Below are positions 17,932-27,346 of a stretch of 38,506 bases of DNA, piece by piece (position 1 is the stretch's first letter; each line of letters begins with the position of its first letter). The stretch is from positions 1-38,506 of the forward strand of contig JBMSYN010000021.1 in the NCBI GenBank assembly GCA_049426725.1, written 5' to 3'. Both the position numbers and the translations under genes were made by a program. The notes beneath the pieces are model-generated. The model searched no databases and was not told where the DNA came from. It was given only the letters and a program-made list of their open reading frames with translations. Source of the DNA: UBA961 sp049426725 (GTDB lineage Bacteria; Bacteroidota; Ignavibacteria; Kapaibacteriales; UBA961).

Positions 17932-19228
17932 GAGCAGGATCGAGTAATTCCTGTTCGGTACCAAACACACTAGCTTTCTCATCATTGAATTCCCCTTCCC
18001 ATCTGGCAATCACGACCGTTGCGAGGCAATTCCCCAATAGGTTGACAGATGTTCTTGCCATATCCATCAATTCATCTATTCCAAAAATCATTGCCACACC
18101 CAATGCACCAATTCCCGGTGGTAGAAAAGAAGAAAGAGTGGCTAGCAAAATGACAAGAGATGCTCTTGGCACTGCAGCAACACCTTTTGATGTGATCATG
18201 AGTGATAACATCATCATGATTTGTTGTTCGAATGTAAAAGTAAATCCAGGTATTGTTGTTGAAGCCGCTTGAGCCACAAAAACCGAAGCCATTGCAAGAT
18301 ACAGTGTTGTCCCATCAAGATTAAAACTATATCCTGTGGGCATCACAAAACCAACGATGCGTTTAGGTACACCCAAGCGCTCCATGTTTTGCATGGCCTT
18401 TGGAAGAGCTGATTCACTGCTTGTTGTCACAAAAGCCAAAATGAATGGTTCGCGCACTGCTTTCAAAAAAGGTTTTAGCGGAACTCTAAACAAAAGCACC
18501 ACTGCTCCAAGAATGAACACAACAAACAATATCAGTGCTATATACAGTGAAATGATGAGCATGCCCAAATTTGCAAGAACTCCCAGACCTTGATGACTTA
18601 TCGTAACGGCCATTGCCGCTCCTACACCAAAGGGAGCAAATAGCATGATGAAACCCGTGAATTTAAACATGATTTGTGCAAGCGAGTCACACATATCGAT
18701 GATTGGTTTTCCCTTATCGCCAATTGCGGTCAATGCCATTGCAAAGACAATCGAAAAAGCAACGATTTGCAAGACATCGCCTTTTGCCATTGCATCAATG
18801 ATGCTCGATGGGAAAATATGCACGATGGTTTCAATCAATGTTTTCGGATGATTTTGCGCAATTGTACCAAGCGCACCAGGATCACCATTGAGAACAATTC
18901 CAAAACCAGGTTGCACAATATTTACAACTGCAAGCCCAAGGAATAAAGCAATGGTGGTGACGATTTCAAAATACAATATCGATTTTGCACCCATTCTTCC
19001 CACTTTCTTCAGATCACCACCGCCTGCAATTCCAATCACAATAGTTGAGAATACCAATGGAGCAATGATTGATTTAATCAAATTCAAAAAGATGTCTCTC
19101 ATGAACTTGAGCGAAGATGAAAACTCAGGGGCTATCCATCCAAGGAATATTCCAAAAACCAAACCAAAAAGAATTTGTTTTGTCAATGAAATATGCCACC
19201 AGGGTTTCGATTCATGTTGCATGTGCAT
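17921..19228 (-). CDS. Dicarboxylate/amino acid:cation symporter (DAACS family)
   Basis: 435 residues, the usual length of the GltP/DctA family of Na+- or H+-coupled carriers for glutamate, aspartate or C4-dicarboxylates. Many hydrophobic segments alternate with re-entrant hairpins. Family motifs are the serine-rich hairpin TTSSESALPKAM (usual TSSSxxTLP), FVMPTGYSFNLDGTTLY (usual NMDGT), and the substrate-binding segment AMIFGIDELMDMARTSVNLLGN with the conserved Asp/Arg pair in the last helix. It is an inner membrane protein. ATG 19228 is used; the upstream TolB-like gene ends 22 bp away, so the two form an operon. Whether it prefers glutamate or dicarboxylates cannot be decided here. Confidence 0.92.
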   Translation of the reverse strand: MHMQHESKPWWHISLTKQILFGLVFGIFLGWIAPEFSSSLKFMRDIFLNLIKSIIAPLVFSTIVIGIAGGGDLKKVGRMGAKSILYFEIVTTIALFLGLAVVNIVQPGFGIVLNGDPGALGTIAQNHPKTLIETIVHIFPSSIIDAMAKGDVLQIVAFSIVFAMALTAIGDKGKPIIDMCDSLAQIMFKFTGFIMLFAPFGVGAAMAVTISHQGLGVLANLGMLIISLYIALILFVVFILGAVVLLFRVPLKPFLKAVREPFILAFVTTSSESALPKAMQNMERLGVPKRIVGFVMPTGYSFNLDGTTLYLAMASVFVAQAASTTIPGFTFTFEQQIMMMLSLMITSKGVAAVPRASLVILLATLSSFLPPGIGALGVAMIFGIDELMDMARTSVNLLGNCLATVVIARWEGEFNDEKASVFGTEQELLDPALIQ

Positions 19229-19250
19229 GGGAATTCATCCTTTTGTGAAA

Positions 19251-20291
19251 TCAATCAATCCAATCTGCCATAAAGACATTGGTATCACCATTTTTCTTAT
19301 TCAATCGATTGGAACAAAATACCAATTGTTTTCCATCGGATGTAAACATTGGGAATCCATCAAATTCGCCCGAATAGGTAATGCGTTCCAAACCAGTTCC
19401 ATCAATGTTGATCATGTATAAATCAAAATTGCGCCCTTTGGAATCATCCATATTAGAGCAGAAAATAATGCGCTTTCCATCAGGATGCATATATGGAGCA
19501 AAGTTGGCAGCACCATTATTCGTGACGCGAATGATGTTTGAACCATCAACATTCATCACATAAATATCAAGTTTGGAAGGTCTGACAAGATTTTCTTTTA
19601 CCAAAGCCGTATGCTTCTCCAAATCTTGTCCGGTTGGACGTGAAGCACGGAATACAATCTTGGAACCATCCGGACTAAAAAAAGCACCGCCATCATATCC
19701 CGGAAGATGAGTGATTCTTCGAATATTTGAGCCATCAATGGAGCAGGTGAATAATTCGATATCATTGTCAATGATTGATGTATACACAATTGATGCACCA
19801 TCCGGAGAAACCGTTGCCTCGGCATCATAATTATTCCCTTTGATGATGGTGGAGAGAATTTTTCCGGATGAGGTATCTGCTCTGACGATATCATACGTTG
19901 GATAGAGTGGCCACACATACCCTTTTGAGAAATCCGGTGGAGGAGGGCATATCGCATCATTATATGCAGTTGTCGCATAGATGATGGATCCATCTTTCAA
20001 AAAATAAGAACAGGTAGTTCTGCCTTGACCATTGGAAATACGTTTCATCCCCGTTCCATCTGTTTTCATCACATAGATTTGATCGCATTGTTCATCCGGA
20101 CCTCTTCTTTGAAATACCAATGATGCATTGTCGAATGACAAATATGCCTCAGCATTCTCCCCTTCAAAAGTCAGCATGCGAATATTCTTCAAATGTTTTT
20201 CTTGCGGAATATATTCCGACTCAGTGAGGATTCTCTGTTGAGCATGAAGAGTGTTCAACAAAACAAATAAGGCGATAAATAACACATGCAT
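19251..20291 (-). CDS. Secreted TolB-like WD40/PD40 beta-propeller protein
   Basis: 346 residues from ATG 20291 (MHVLFIALFVLLNTLHAQQ, a clean signal peptide). A longer in-frame start at 20378 has no signal peptide at its N-terminus and is rejected. At least five PD40-type blades are visible, each with an SPDG-like turn and a strand such as IVFRASR or IFCSN: VSPDGASIVY, FSPDGSKIVF, MHPDGKRIIF, FTSDGKQLVF and a more divergent FLKDGSIIY. The propeller resembles TolB's C-terminal domain, but TolB's N-terminal domain is missing, so this is not TolB itself. It is probably a periplasmic or surface protein. A good Bacteroidota promoter lies upstream at 20325-20355, and it is the first gene of an operon with the symporter. 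Confidence 0.85.
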   Translation of the reverse strand: MHVLFIALFVLLNTLHAQQRILTESEYIPQEKHLKNIRMLTFEGENAEAYLSFDNASLVFQRRGPDEQCDQIYVMKTDGTGMKRISNGQGRTTCSYFLKDGSIIYATTAYNDAICPPPPDFSKGYVWPLYPTYDIVRADTSSGKILSTIIKGNNYDAEATVSPDGASIVYTSIIDNDIELFTCSIDGSNIRRITHLPGYDGGAFFSPDGSKIVFRASRPTGQDLEKHTALVKENLVRPSKLDIYVMNVDGSNIIRVTNNGAANFAPYMHPDGKRIIFCSNMDDSKGRNFDLYMINIDGTGLERITYSGEFDGFPMFTSDGKQLVFCSNRLNKKNGDTNVFMADWID

Positions 20292-20324
20292 TGAAATATA
20301 TCTTTTAATGAAACAAATGGAACA

Positions 20325-20355
20325 CAAAGATACGGTTCTGTCGAGGAATCGACAA
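20325..20355 (-). promoter_or_regulatory. Bacteroidota-type promoter (TTG-N20-TATCTTTG) with overlapping inverted repeat
   Basis: Read on the minus strand, TTG at 20355-20353 and TATCTTTG at 20332-20325 are separated by 20 bp, the best match in the window to the -33 TTG / -7 TAnnTTTG promoter. ATG 20291 would follow with a ~27-nt leader. A perfect inverted repeat TGTCGA-GGAA-TCGACA (20339-20354) overlaps the -33 element and is a candidate operator. Confidence 0.65.
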
Positions 20356-20402
20356 TGGTAGTATTTACTTCCTCTCAACCTGTAAATTGGTTAGATTTGG
20401 CC

Positions 20403-21173
20403 ATGAATAAGCAGATTTATGGACATATTTCATTCATTGCCCTCTTCGTGATTTCTTCATGTGTATGGTTGGGGTGCATGGAAAACAGAGTTGGCTCCAC
20501 CGAAGATCTTCCCGGCAGCCAATTCAGAGGTTCAGTTAGATTGCAAGCCGAGGACAATTCATTTGAAATAAACAAAAATCTTGTCCTGGTACGGCTTGAG
20601 GGCACCGGATTTGAAACCCTAACGGACACTGCAGGTAAGTGGACTTTGAATTTGATTCCGGCAGGAACATATACAATCGTATACTCCAAACCCGGATATT
20701 CAACTGCAAAACGGTTTTCCGTCAGATGTGATGGAACATTTCCTGTTATTGTCAAACCCATGACTTTGGCACAATTGCCAAGTTTTACAGCTGATTCAAT
20801 CATGACTTCTGTACTTGGAGATAGCGTATTCATTACATGTAGCACAACAACTTCAGCTGAGAGAGATCGCAGGATTATATTCTATGTTGATACTGTGCAG
20901 ATGAATCAAGGAGAAATGAATCAATATCTCTTCAGCAATCTTGATTTGATAATCAAAGCAGGAGAGCATACTGCACAATCGTCACTTCCCTTGTCAACTT
21001 TCAAGGCGCAAGGAATTCAAAGTGGGAAAAAAGTGTTTCTAACAGCATTCAGCATTGTGCGTTTTGAAGCCACTGCCGATGAATCATTTTTGGCGATTGA
21101 TCCAATTACAAAAAAAACACTGTTCTGGAATATTCGATTGCCGGGAGCAGAAACCACATTTACACTTCCCTAG
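20403..21173 (+). CDS. Putative lipoprotein with carboxypeptidase-regulatory-like domain
   Basis: 256 residues from ATG 20403, which directly precedes a hydrophobic export signal (ISFIALFVISSCVWLGC). An in-frame start at 20355 would put 16 polar residues before the signal and is rejected. Cys20 (ISSC) or Cys25 (WLGC) could be the lipidated residue, ISSC being the better lipobox. Residues about 45-115 look like a carboxypeptidase-regulatory/CnaB-type beta-sandwich: FETLTDTAGKWTLNLIPAGTYTIVYSKPGY. The remaining ~140 residues are beta-rich and unassigned. It is divergent from the propeller gene (111 bp apart) and followed after 35 bp by the S8 protease gene, so it likely shares their export and surface context. 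Function unknown. Confidence 0.72.
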   Translation: MNKQIYGHISFIALFVISSCVWLGCMENRVGSTEDLPGSQFRGSVRLQAEDNSFEINKNLVLVRLEGTGFETLTDTAGKWTLNLIPAGTYTIVYSKPGYSTAKRFSVRCDGTFPVIVKPMTLAQLPSFTADSIMTSVLGDSVFITCSTTTSAERDRRIIFYVDTVQMNQGEMNQYLFSNLDLIIKAGEHTAQSSLPLSTFKAQGIQSGKKVFLTAFSIVRFEATADESFLAIDPITKKTLFWNIRLPGAETTFTLP

Positions 21174-21187
21174 TGACAGAAGTGAAG

Positions 21188-21195
21188 TAATTTTG
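21188..21195 (+). promoter_or_regulatory. Candidate -7 element (TAATTTTG) for the S8 protease gene
   Basis: TAATTTTG matches TAnnTTTG 13 bp upstream of ATG 21209, implying a very short leader. No TTG occurs at the expected -33 position, so this may only be an internal or chance match within the operon. Confidence 0.3.
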
Positions 21196-21208
21196 TCTAT
21201 ATAATACC

Positions 21209-24043
21209 ATGATTTTACAGCATATTATCAATTACAGAACAATATCCATATTGGGCATTACTACTCTTTGCCTCATGTTTACCATGGATTTTGTCTTCGC
21301 AACTCCACAAAAAGCCGAGTTTCAATCGGGTAGGATCAATATCCGCATACAATCAGGCATCACCATAGAACAAGTTCGAGAACAATTGAGAGCGTCCACC
21401 ATACCCAAACTTGGCGATGCACACTTTTTGTCATTATTGCCTGATGGATTGCGCTTACATTCAAATCAAGACCAATCATCTCGCTTGTATGTTTCCCCTG
21501 TTCACGAACAATTGAATAGAACATATTCTTTGGCATTCTCTGATTCACTATCTGTTTTCAATGTAGTAAAGCTCATCAAGTCGGAATGTTCATTCATAGA
21601 ATTGGCAGAACCACGATATAGTGAGAGTATACTCATCAAGCCAAATGACTCATACATCAATAATCAATTGTTCTTGCAAACAATCAAAGCATTTGAGGCA
21701 TGGGATGTGTTTTCTGGTGATACAAATGTGATTATCGGAGTGATTGATAATGGCATACTCCAAACACATGAAGATTTACAAGACAATATCGCAATCAATA
21801 GATCCGAAATTGACAATAATGGATTGGATGACGACAAGAATGGCTTCATTGACGATGTTCGTGGAGTGAATCTTTCTTCATCACAAGATGGGACACCTCC
21901 GGGGAATACCTATAATTCAACTGATGGACATGGAACTTCCGTTGCGGGAGTTGCGGCTGCAACATGGAATAATCAAAAAGGGATTGCCGGTGTTGGAGGG
22001 AAATCTCGTTTCTTTCCCATCAAAGCGGGAAAGCAAGGATCCGAAAGAGTAGATTTTGGATATGAAGGTATACTCTATGGCATCATGAGAGGATTTCCTG
22101 TATTGAATTGTAGTTGGGGATCCGCAAATACCTATTCAGAAATCAATCAAACCATCATTGACTTTGCAGTGGAGCGTGATGTGCTCATTGTTGCAGGTGC
22201 GGGAAATGACAATAATCGTGCACCGGTGTATCCTGCTTCATATCGTGGTGTGATGTCTGTTGGAGAAACAGATATTTCAGACATGAAATCCAATGGCTCA
22301 TCCTATTGCTGGTCAACAGACATAATGGCTCCCGGATTCAATGTGAGAACAGCAGACAATGAGCAATATTCCTACACTTCTATGAATGGAACTTCATTTG
22401 CAGCCCCCATTATTTCAGGCGCAGCAGCACTGCTCAAAGGAAAATACCCAAATGTTGGAATGGAAGTTATTCAAGAACATTTAAAAGCCACAGCCGACCC
22501 AATTAATATTGTCAATACTTTCCTTGCAGGATTTTTGCCCGGGCGCGTAAATCTCCTTCGTGCTTTACAAGAAGCACCAAATCAAAGAGCATATATCCAA
22601 ACAACCTGGACAAAAGTACAGGATAGATTGCATGTCAAAGGAGATACTTTGAGATTGCAATTACGATTGAAGAATATCAGCGATGTTCCTGCTAAAAATG
22701 TATCAATAACATTGACTTCACTTGACAACTTTTTCAAGCCTTTCCTTCTTCTTGACACATTTAGAGTTATATCAACTATTCCTGCTCGTTCGATTGACTC
22801 CAGCATTGTTCTTCGAATGATTATTCAAGAAAAGAGTGATGCAGAGTTTTATCATACACTTGCAATAAAAGAAGAAGCCGGACCATTGCCTTCTGTTTTG
22901 ATTGCATTGCGTCCAACACCCTCAATAACCACCTTTGAAACAAGCAATCTTACTTTCTCAGTAGGTAATTTTGGATCTTTGGGTTTCATAAATGAACGTA
23001 CCATTGGTAATACCGGAAATGAGCAGTTCGATGGAATGGGGTTCATCTTGAACAATGCAGGATCAATGCTTTATGATGGTGGATTGGTAGTCGGTGCATC
23101 CGGAAAAATCATCACGGGATTTGCAAATTCATCAGGTTTTGAACCTCGCATTCGTTTTGCCTCTCAAAAAGAGGGTGCATTCATGGTATTGACCGATAGT
23201 CTTAATCCAGGAAGTGAGAGAATAGGTGTATCAATTAAACAAGAAATAGTAAAACTTGCATCGAATTCAGTCACGATGAAGTTCACCATCACAAACATGA
23301 ATTATGAGTCGATTTTCAATCCGGGATTTGGAATCTTTGGAGATTGGGACATTGGAAATTATGGTAGAGACAATAGAGTAGAGCGTTTTGTGGATGCAAT
23401 ACCTGACTATATCTTTCCACGATGTGATGCAGAAATCGCTTGGAGACAGGGCACTTTCGCAGGTAAACCACATCCTCAAGTTGGCATTATGTGTTTTGCG
23501 CCCTCAAATGAGCAATCGTTCAAACCCCAAGCGGCAGGGCTTAATGCCTCCTCATTTTCTTATCTAACAGAAGAATTCATTGCCTTGCTAAATGCAGGGA
23601 ACTCAATACAATTCGGTTCAACCAGTGATATAGTAATGTTTTCAGGTGGGCGGTTTGAAAAAGCTCTCGCACCAAAAGACTCTGTCACAGCTTATATCAT
23701 CATTGGTGCTGATACATCAAGAAACCAGCTATCCAGTCACCTTAGAGCGGCAGTAAAAGAGATTGAGGGCGCTGTTTCCGTTCATAATGAACATGAAAAC
23801 ACCCCAATTCTCACGAAAATTGTGGATAATGAGGAGATTATTGGGTTTACCTTGAATGGAAATCAAGAAAATATGCTTCATGGTACTTTTTCGGTAGTTA
23901 ATTTGCAAGGAATGATATGTTTTGAAGGTCATATTATGGAGAGATCTTTTTTTATTTCAAAACATGCTTTGCCCACTGGATTATACATACTGAACATTAA
24001 AGCACATAATCCTGTTTTTGAAACAATACTCATACAACGATAA
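21209..24043 (+). CDS. S8 (subtilisin-like) serine peptidase with T9SS type A tail
   Basis: 944 residues. The N-terminus carries a hydrophobic signal (about 11-31). A propeptide-like region runs to ~150, then comes the subtilisin domain (about 155-455). The catalytic triad is Asp180 (IGVIDNGI), His241 (TDGHGTSVAG) and Ser396 (NGTSFAAP), with oxyanion Asn333 (AGAGNDN). An Asn/Asp-rich IDNNGLDDDKNGFIDD loop (201-216) resembles a calcium site. Next come beta-rich domains with an Ig-like region (about 460-570), and the last ~75 residues fit a T9SS type A sorting domain (FSVVNLQGMICFEG, LPTGLYILNIKAH). It is predicted to be an extracellular protease. ATG 21209 is the first in frame. The next T9SS-tailed gene follows within 40 bp. 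Confidence 0.92.
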   Translation: MILQHIINYRTISILGITTLCLMFTMDFVFATPQKAEFQSGRINIRIQSGITIEQVREQLRASTIPKLGDAHFLSLLPDGLRLHSNQDQSSRLYVSPVHEQLNRTYSLAFSDSLSVFNVVKLIKSECSFIELAEPRYSESILIKPNDSYINNQLFLQTIKAFEAWDVFSGDTNVIIGVIDNGILQTHEDLQDNIAINRSEIDNNGLDDDKNGFIDDVRGVNLSSSQDGTPPGNTYNSTDGHGTSVAGVAAATWNNQKGIAGVGGKSRFFPIKAGKQGSERVDFGYEGILYGIMRGFPVLNCSWGSANTYSEINQTIIDFAVERDVLIVAGAGNDNNRAPVYPASYRGVMSVGETDISDMKSNGSSYCWSTDIMAPGFNVRTADNEQYSYTSMNGTSFAAPIISGAAALLKGKYPNVGMEVIQEHLKATADPINIVNTFLAGFLPGRVNLLRALQEAPNQRAYIQTTWTKVQDRLHVKGDTLRLQLRLKNISDVPAKNVSITLTSLDNFFKPFLLLDTFRVISTIPARSIDSSIVLRMIIQEKSDAEFYHTLAIKEEAGPLPSVLIALRPTPSITTFETSNLTFSVGNFGSLGFINERTIGNTGNEQFDGMGFILNNAGSMLYDGGLVVGASGKIITGFANSSGFEPRIRFASQKEGAFMVLTDSLNPGSERIGVSIKQEIVKLASNSVTMKFTITNMNYESIFNPGFGIFGDWDIGNYGRDNRVERFVDAIPDYIFPRCDAEIAWRQGTFAGKPHPQVGIMCFAPSNEQSFKPQAAGLNASSFSYLTEEFIALLNAGNSIQFGSTSDIVMFSGGRFEKALAPKDSVTAYIIIGADTSRNQLSSHLRAAVKEIEGAVSVHNEHENTPILTKIVDNEEIIGFTLNGNQENMLHGTFSVVNLQGMICFEGHIMERSFFISKHALPTGLYILNIKAHNPVFETILIQR

Positions 24044-24079
24044 TTTATGTCTATCTATACTAAGTCGGAGCCATTTTTT

Positions 24080-27000
24080 ATGTCTACAAGACAATTCCTG
24101 AGCTCATTTCTTTCCCTCATTTGCATCCCCTTCATTTGCCTTGGGTCCACTGCAAATGTGGAAAAACGCGGAATGTTCATTCCCAATCACGGCCAGTGGC
24201 CACATTCGGTCCAATTCATGGCCAAAACTCCTTCCATGAATCTATGGATTACTGATCGTGGCATTATTCACGACATTCATTCCATTGATAAAACACATCA
24301 TGGGGAACATCTAAAGAAAGGTCATGCATTCACAATGACACTCCCCGGTGCTGTATTGTCAAAAGGAACCGGCTTGGTTCAAAGCCCAACAATCGTGAAT
24401 TATTTCTTGGGAAATAATCCAAATACGTGGAAAACAAATATTCCAACCTATTCTTCCATCAATATTCCGCAAGTATATGATGGTATTGACATGGTATATT
24501 CATTCGATGGTGCAAATCCTCGCTATGATTTTCATGTTCAACCCGGCACAGACCCATCTAAAATCAGACTTGCCTTTTCCGGCGCGGAAGCAACTTCCTC
24601 TGCAGATGGAGCACTGAACATTCAGACACGATTTGGCGTGATGAATCATGGTAAAATTCTCGCATATCAATTGGATGATGCAGGAAATAGAATTACCATT
24701 CCTTGTGGTTTCACTAAAATGAACAATGGATTTGCCTTTACCTTAGAGGCTTATGACAAATCAAAGACACTCATCATTGATCCTCTTGTATATAGCACCT
24801 ATGTTGGTAATTCCGGTGTTGATGCAATCAATGGAATCGTGCAAGACAATGCAGGAAATATTTGGGCTGCCGGTTCTACTGAAACAGATGATTTTCCGGA
24901 AGTTTCAGGATCCTATGACACAAAATATAATGGAAGTATTGATGGCATTTTGATTCGTTATACTCCCCAATTGCAAACAATACTCAGCTTGTCATATATC
25001 GGTGGTGGTGGAGATGATATCATCAATGCGGTGACAACAGATTTCAATGGAGCCATTTATGTTGGTGGAGAAACAAGTTCATCGAATTTCCCTCTTTCAA
25101 CCTCTTGGAAAGATGCATATAAGCAAGGTGTTGAGGGATTCGTAGCGAAGATTACTTCTAATGGCACACAATTGGTTTACTCAAGCTATCTACCCGGAAG
25201 CTTGGAAGATCGAGTCTTGGCAATTGCAGCGAGACCTACCGGTGAATTACTTGTAGGTGGCGTTACAAATTCATCGGACTTCCCCACTGACAATGGTGCT
25301 TATCAGCGTTTGAAAAAAGCAAATTTCGATGGATTCATGTTGGAGTTTAGAAATTCCGGACAATTGATCAACTTTTCCAGCTTTATTGGTGGTGATGGCG
25401 ATGATCGTGTGACCGGTGTAGGTTATGATCCAAGTTTCAATGCGATTTTCATTGCCGGTACAACGGGACAAGGAATATCCAATGGTCCATATCCGGTTCC
25501 AGGATCTGGTTGGGGCGCAGTGCCATCAAGAAGACCTTGGGATAATACATACAATCAAAAAGATGATGGTTTCGTAGCAAAGTTTGGACTTGCAGGTACT
25601 CATTCAGATGAAAATACCCAATTCCTCGGCTATCTTGGTGGAAATGGAAATGACAGAATCACTGGTCTTGTGGCTCTGGATGATGGCACAGTCGCTGTTT
25701 GCGGTGAAACCGAATTCGGAACCGGAACAACAACATCATTTCCTACTACCGGAACTACTACAACCGGAAAAGGCGGCTTGGATATTTTTGTTAGTCGCAT
25801 TTCATCCAATGGAAGATCTATGTTAAACTCCGGGGTATTCGGAACATCCGGAACTGAATCTGCCACAGCCATAAATTTCATTCCGTCCACTTCTCAAATG
25901 TTGGTCACAGGCTGGACAAGTTCCAGAGATTTCAGCAATACAAATATTGGTAGCAATATCACAGACAATACATATGGTGGCGGACCCAAAGATGGCATTG
26001 TCATGAAACTCTCCAATGATTTGACAGATGTTGCATTCTCGGCTTATTATGGAGGTGCAGCAGAGGACATTTGCAAAGCTGTTATTGAAACAAGTCGTGG
26101 CGATATTTATGTTGGTGGCTCAACAACTTCTACCGACTTATTCATGTTTCAAGAAAGCAATGATACCACCCCCGGCTCTGGTGCAAATGGGTTTGTTGCA
26201 AAATATGCATTTGGCTCTCTGACTCTCAGTTCTCCAAGTGCTTTTGCTACATTTTGCCCTGGTAGCAATATGACTTTCTCTTGGAACAAAGAGGGTCTAA
26301 CACCAACAGAGTTGACAAATATTCAATTAACCTCAGACGGTGGAAACACTTGGAATACAATTGCGCGTGATTTATCTGGAACATCATACAGTTGGAAAAT
26401 CCCGGATGACTTCAAAGCTGCTAATTCCTATAAAGCGCGTGTCATTAATGTCGCGTCGGGACTTCGTGATATTAGTGATACCACATTCAGAATTGGTGAG
26501 GCGACAGTTATTACTGAACAACCAATTGGTGACTCTCTCTGTCCAGGTTCACAATTTAGAATTATGGTCAAAGGAAATGGGAAAGGCACATATGAATGGC
26601 GCTTTAATGGCAATATCATTCAAGGTGCTCGCGATTCAATCCTTACAATACCTGCTGTAAAATCAACTGATGCCGGCGATTATGTGGCAACGGTCAATAC
26701 CGGTTGTTTGGCTAAACAATCATTGCCTGCCAAATTGTTTGTAAAACCAATCACAAAAGTTGTTGCACAACCTCAATCAGTCAATTTAAATTCAGGTCAA
26801 CCACTTGAGTTAAAAGTTTCTGCTGTGGGTTCAAAAGTTACTTATCAATGGTTTGCAGATGGCACAAAACTCCCCAATGCAACTGATTCTATCTATAAAA
26901 TACCGACTACAAATGCAGGAAATAGTGGTGATTATCGAGTTGTTGTCAACGGCGAGTGCGGTGTGGACACAAGCGCAATTGCCAAAGTTGTGATTGCTCC

Positions 27001-27295
27001 ACCAAGTTCAGTCTCTGAATCAGTACAGGATGCTTCAAAAGCAATCGCTGTTACTATCTTTGGTCAAAAATCAGATGACATGAAGTTTACCGTGAAATCT
27101 GAAAAAAGCGGGAATGCAACTATCAACTTGATGTCTTCGACCGGCGAATTGGTTCAAACTCTGTTCACCGGAATGATCAACTCTTCATTATTGCATGAAT
27201 TCAATATTCCATCTGGTCTTGCTAGTGGCTCTTATTGGATCCACATAACAATAGGTGGTTTGCACACAAGCAAACAATGCATCATTGTTCAATGA
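24080..27295 (+). CDS. SBBP-repeat and Ig-like domain surface protein with T9SS tail
   Basis: 1071 residues from ATG 24080, preceded by GGAG at good spacing and followed by a clean signal peptide (MSTRQFLSSFLSLICIPFI). ATG 24047 is an alternative that adds 11 residues. Domain order: an N-terminal module of the SBBP-protein type (PNHGQWPHSVQFMAK; YDFHVQPGTDPSKIRLAFSG), then about six to seven SBBP beta-propeller repeats (STYVGNSGVDAINGI, VQDNAGNIWAAGSTETDDF, SYIGGGGDDIINAV, SSFIGGDGDDRVTGV, GYLGGNGNDRITGL, AYYGGAAEDICKAV). Two Ig-like domains follow (YEWRFNGNIIQGARDS, YQWFADGTKLPNATDS), then a T9SS type A tail. It is probably a surface adhesin or exported enzyme scaffold; no catalytic motif is seen. 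A strong terminator follows. Confidence 0.9.
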   Translation: MSTRQFLSSFLSLICIPFICLGSTANVEKRGMFIPNHGQWPHSVQFMAKTPSMNLWITDRGIIHDIHSIDKTHHGEHLKKGHAFTMTLPGAVLSKGTGLVQSPTIVNYFLGNNPNTWKTNIPTYSSINIPQVYDGIDMVYSFDGANPRYDFHVQPGTDPSKIRLAFSGAEATSSADGALNIQTRFGVMNHGKILAYQLDDAGNRITIPCGFTKMNNGFAFTLEAYDKSKTLIIDPLVYSTYVGNSGVDAINGIVQDNAGNIWAAGSTETDDFPEVSGSYDTKYNGSIDGILIRYTPQLQTILSLSYIGGGGDDIINAVTTDFNGAIYVGGETSSSNFPLSTSWKDAYKQGVEGFVAKITSNGTQLVYSSYLPGSLEDRVLAIAARPTGELLVGGVTNSSDFPTDNGAYQRLKKANFDGFMLEFRNSGQLINFSSFIGGDGDDRVTGVGYDPSFNAIFIAGTTGQGISNGPYPVPGSGWGAVPSRRPWDNTYNQKDDGFVAKFGLAGTHSDENTQFLGYLGGNGNDRITGLVALDDGTVAVCGETEFGTGTTTSFPTTGTTTTGKGGLDIFVSRISSNGRSMLNSGVFGTSGTESATAINFIPSTSQMLVTGWTSSRDFSNTNIGSNITDNTYGGGPKDGIVMKLSNDLTDVAFSAYYGGAAEDICKAVIETSRGDIYVGGSTTSTDLFMFQESNDTTPGSGANGFVAKYAFGSLTLSSPSAFATFCPGSNMTFSWNKEGLTPTELTNIQLTSDGGNTWNTIARDLSGTSYSWKIPDDFKAANSYKARVINVASGLRDISDTTFRIGEATVITEQPIGDSLCPGSQFRIMVKGNGKGTYEWRFNGNIIQGARDSILTIPAVKSTDAGDYVATVNTGCLAKQSLPAKLFVKPITKVVAQPQSVNLNSGQPLELKVSAVGSKVTYQWFADGTKLPNATDSIYKIPTTNAGNSGDYRVVVNGECGVDTSAIAKVVIAPPSSVSESVQDASKAIAVTIFGQKSDDMKFTVKSEKSGNATINLMSSTGELVQTLFTGMINSSLLHEFNIPSGLASGSYWIHITIGGLHTSKQCIIVQ

Positions 27296-27313
27296 TAGAT
27301 ACTGAAATGATAC

Positions 27314-27346
27314 AAGCCCATGTGTTTATTCACATGGGCTTTTTTT
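27314..27346 (+). terminator. Strong rho-independent terminator
   Basis: A perfect 11-bp stem AAGCCCATGTG (27314-27324) / CACATGGGCTT (27331-27341) with loop TTTATT, then T-run to 27346. It ends the 20403-27295 operon and its tail touches the stop codon of the convergent DUF2851 gene. Confidence 0.93.

Noticed and set aside
18888..19421. 177-codon plus-strand open frame
   Set aside because: It is antisense to the symporter and propeller genes; its composition reflects the complementary strand and no motif is present.
20392..20399. TAGATTTG as a promoter for the lipoprotein gene
   Set aside because: It ends only 3 bp before ATG 20403, so transcription would start after the start codon.
20417..20845. 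142-codon minus-strand open frame
   Set aside because: It is antisense to the lipoprotein gene, which has a good signal sequence and domain match.
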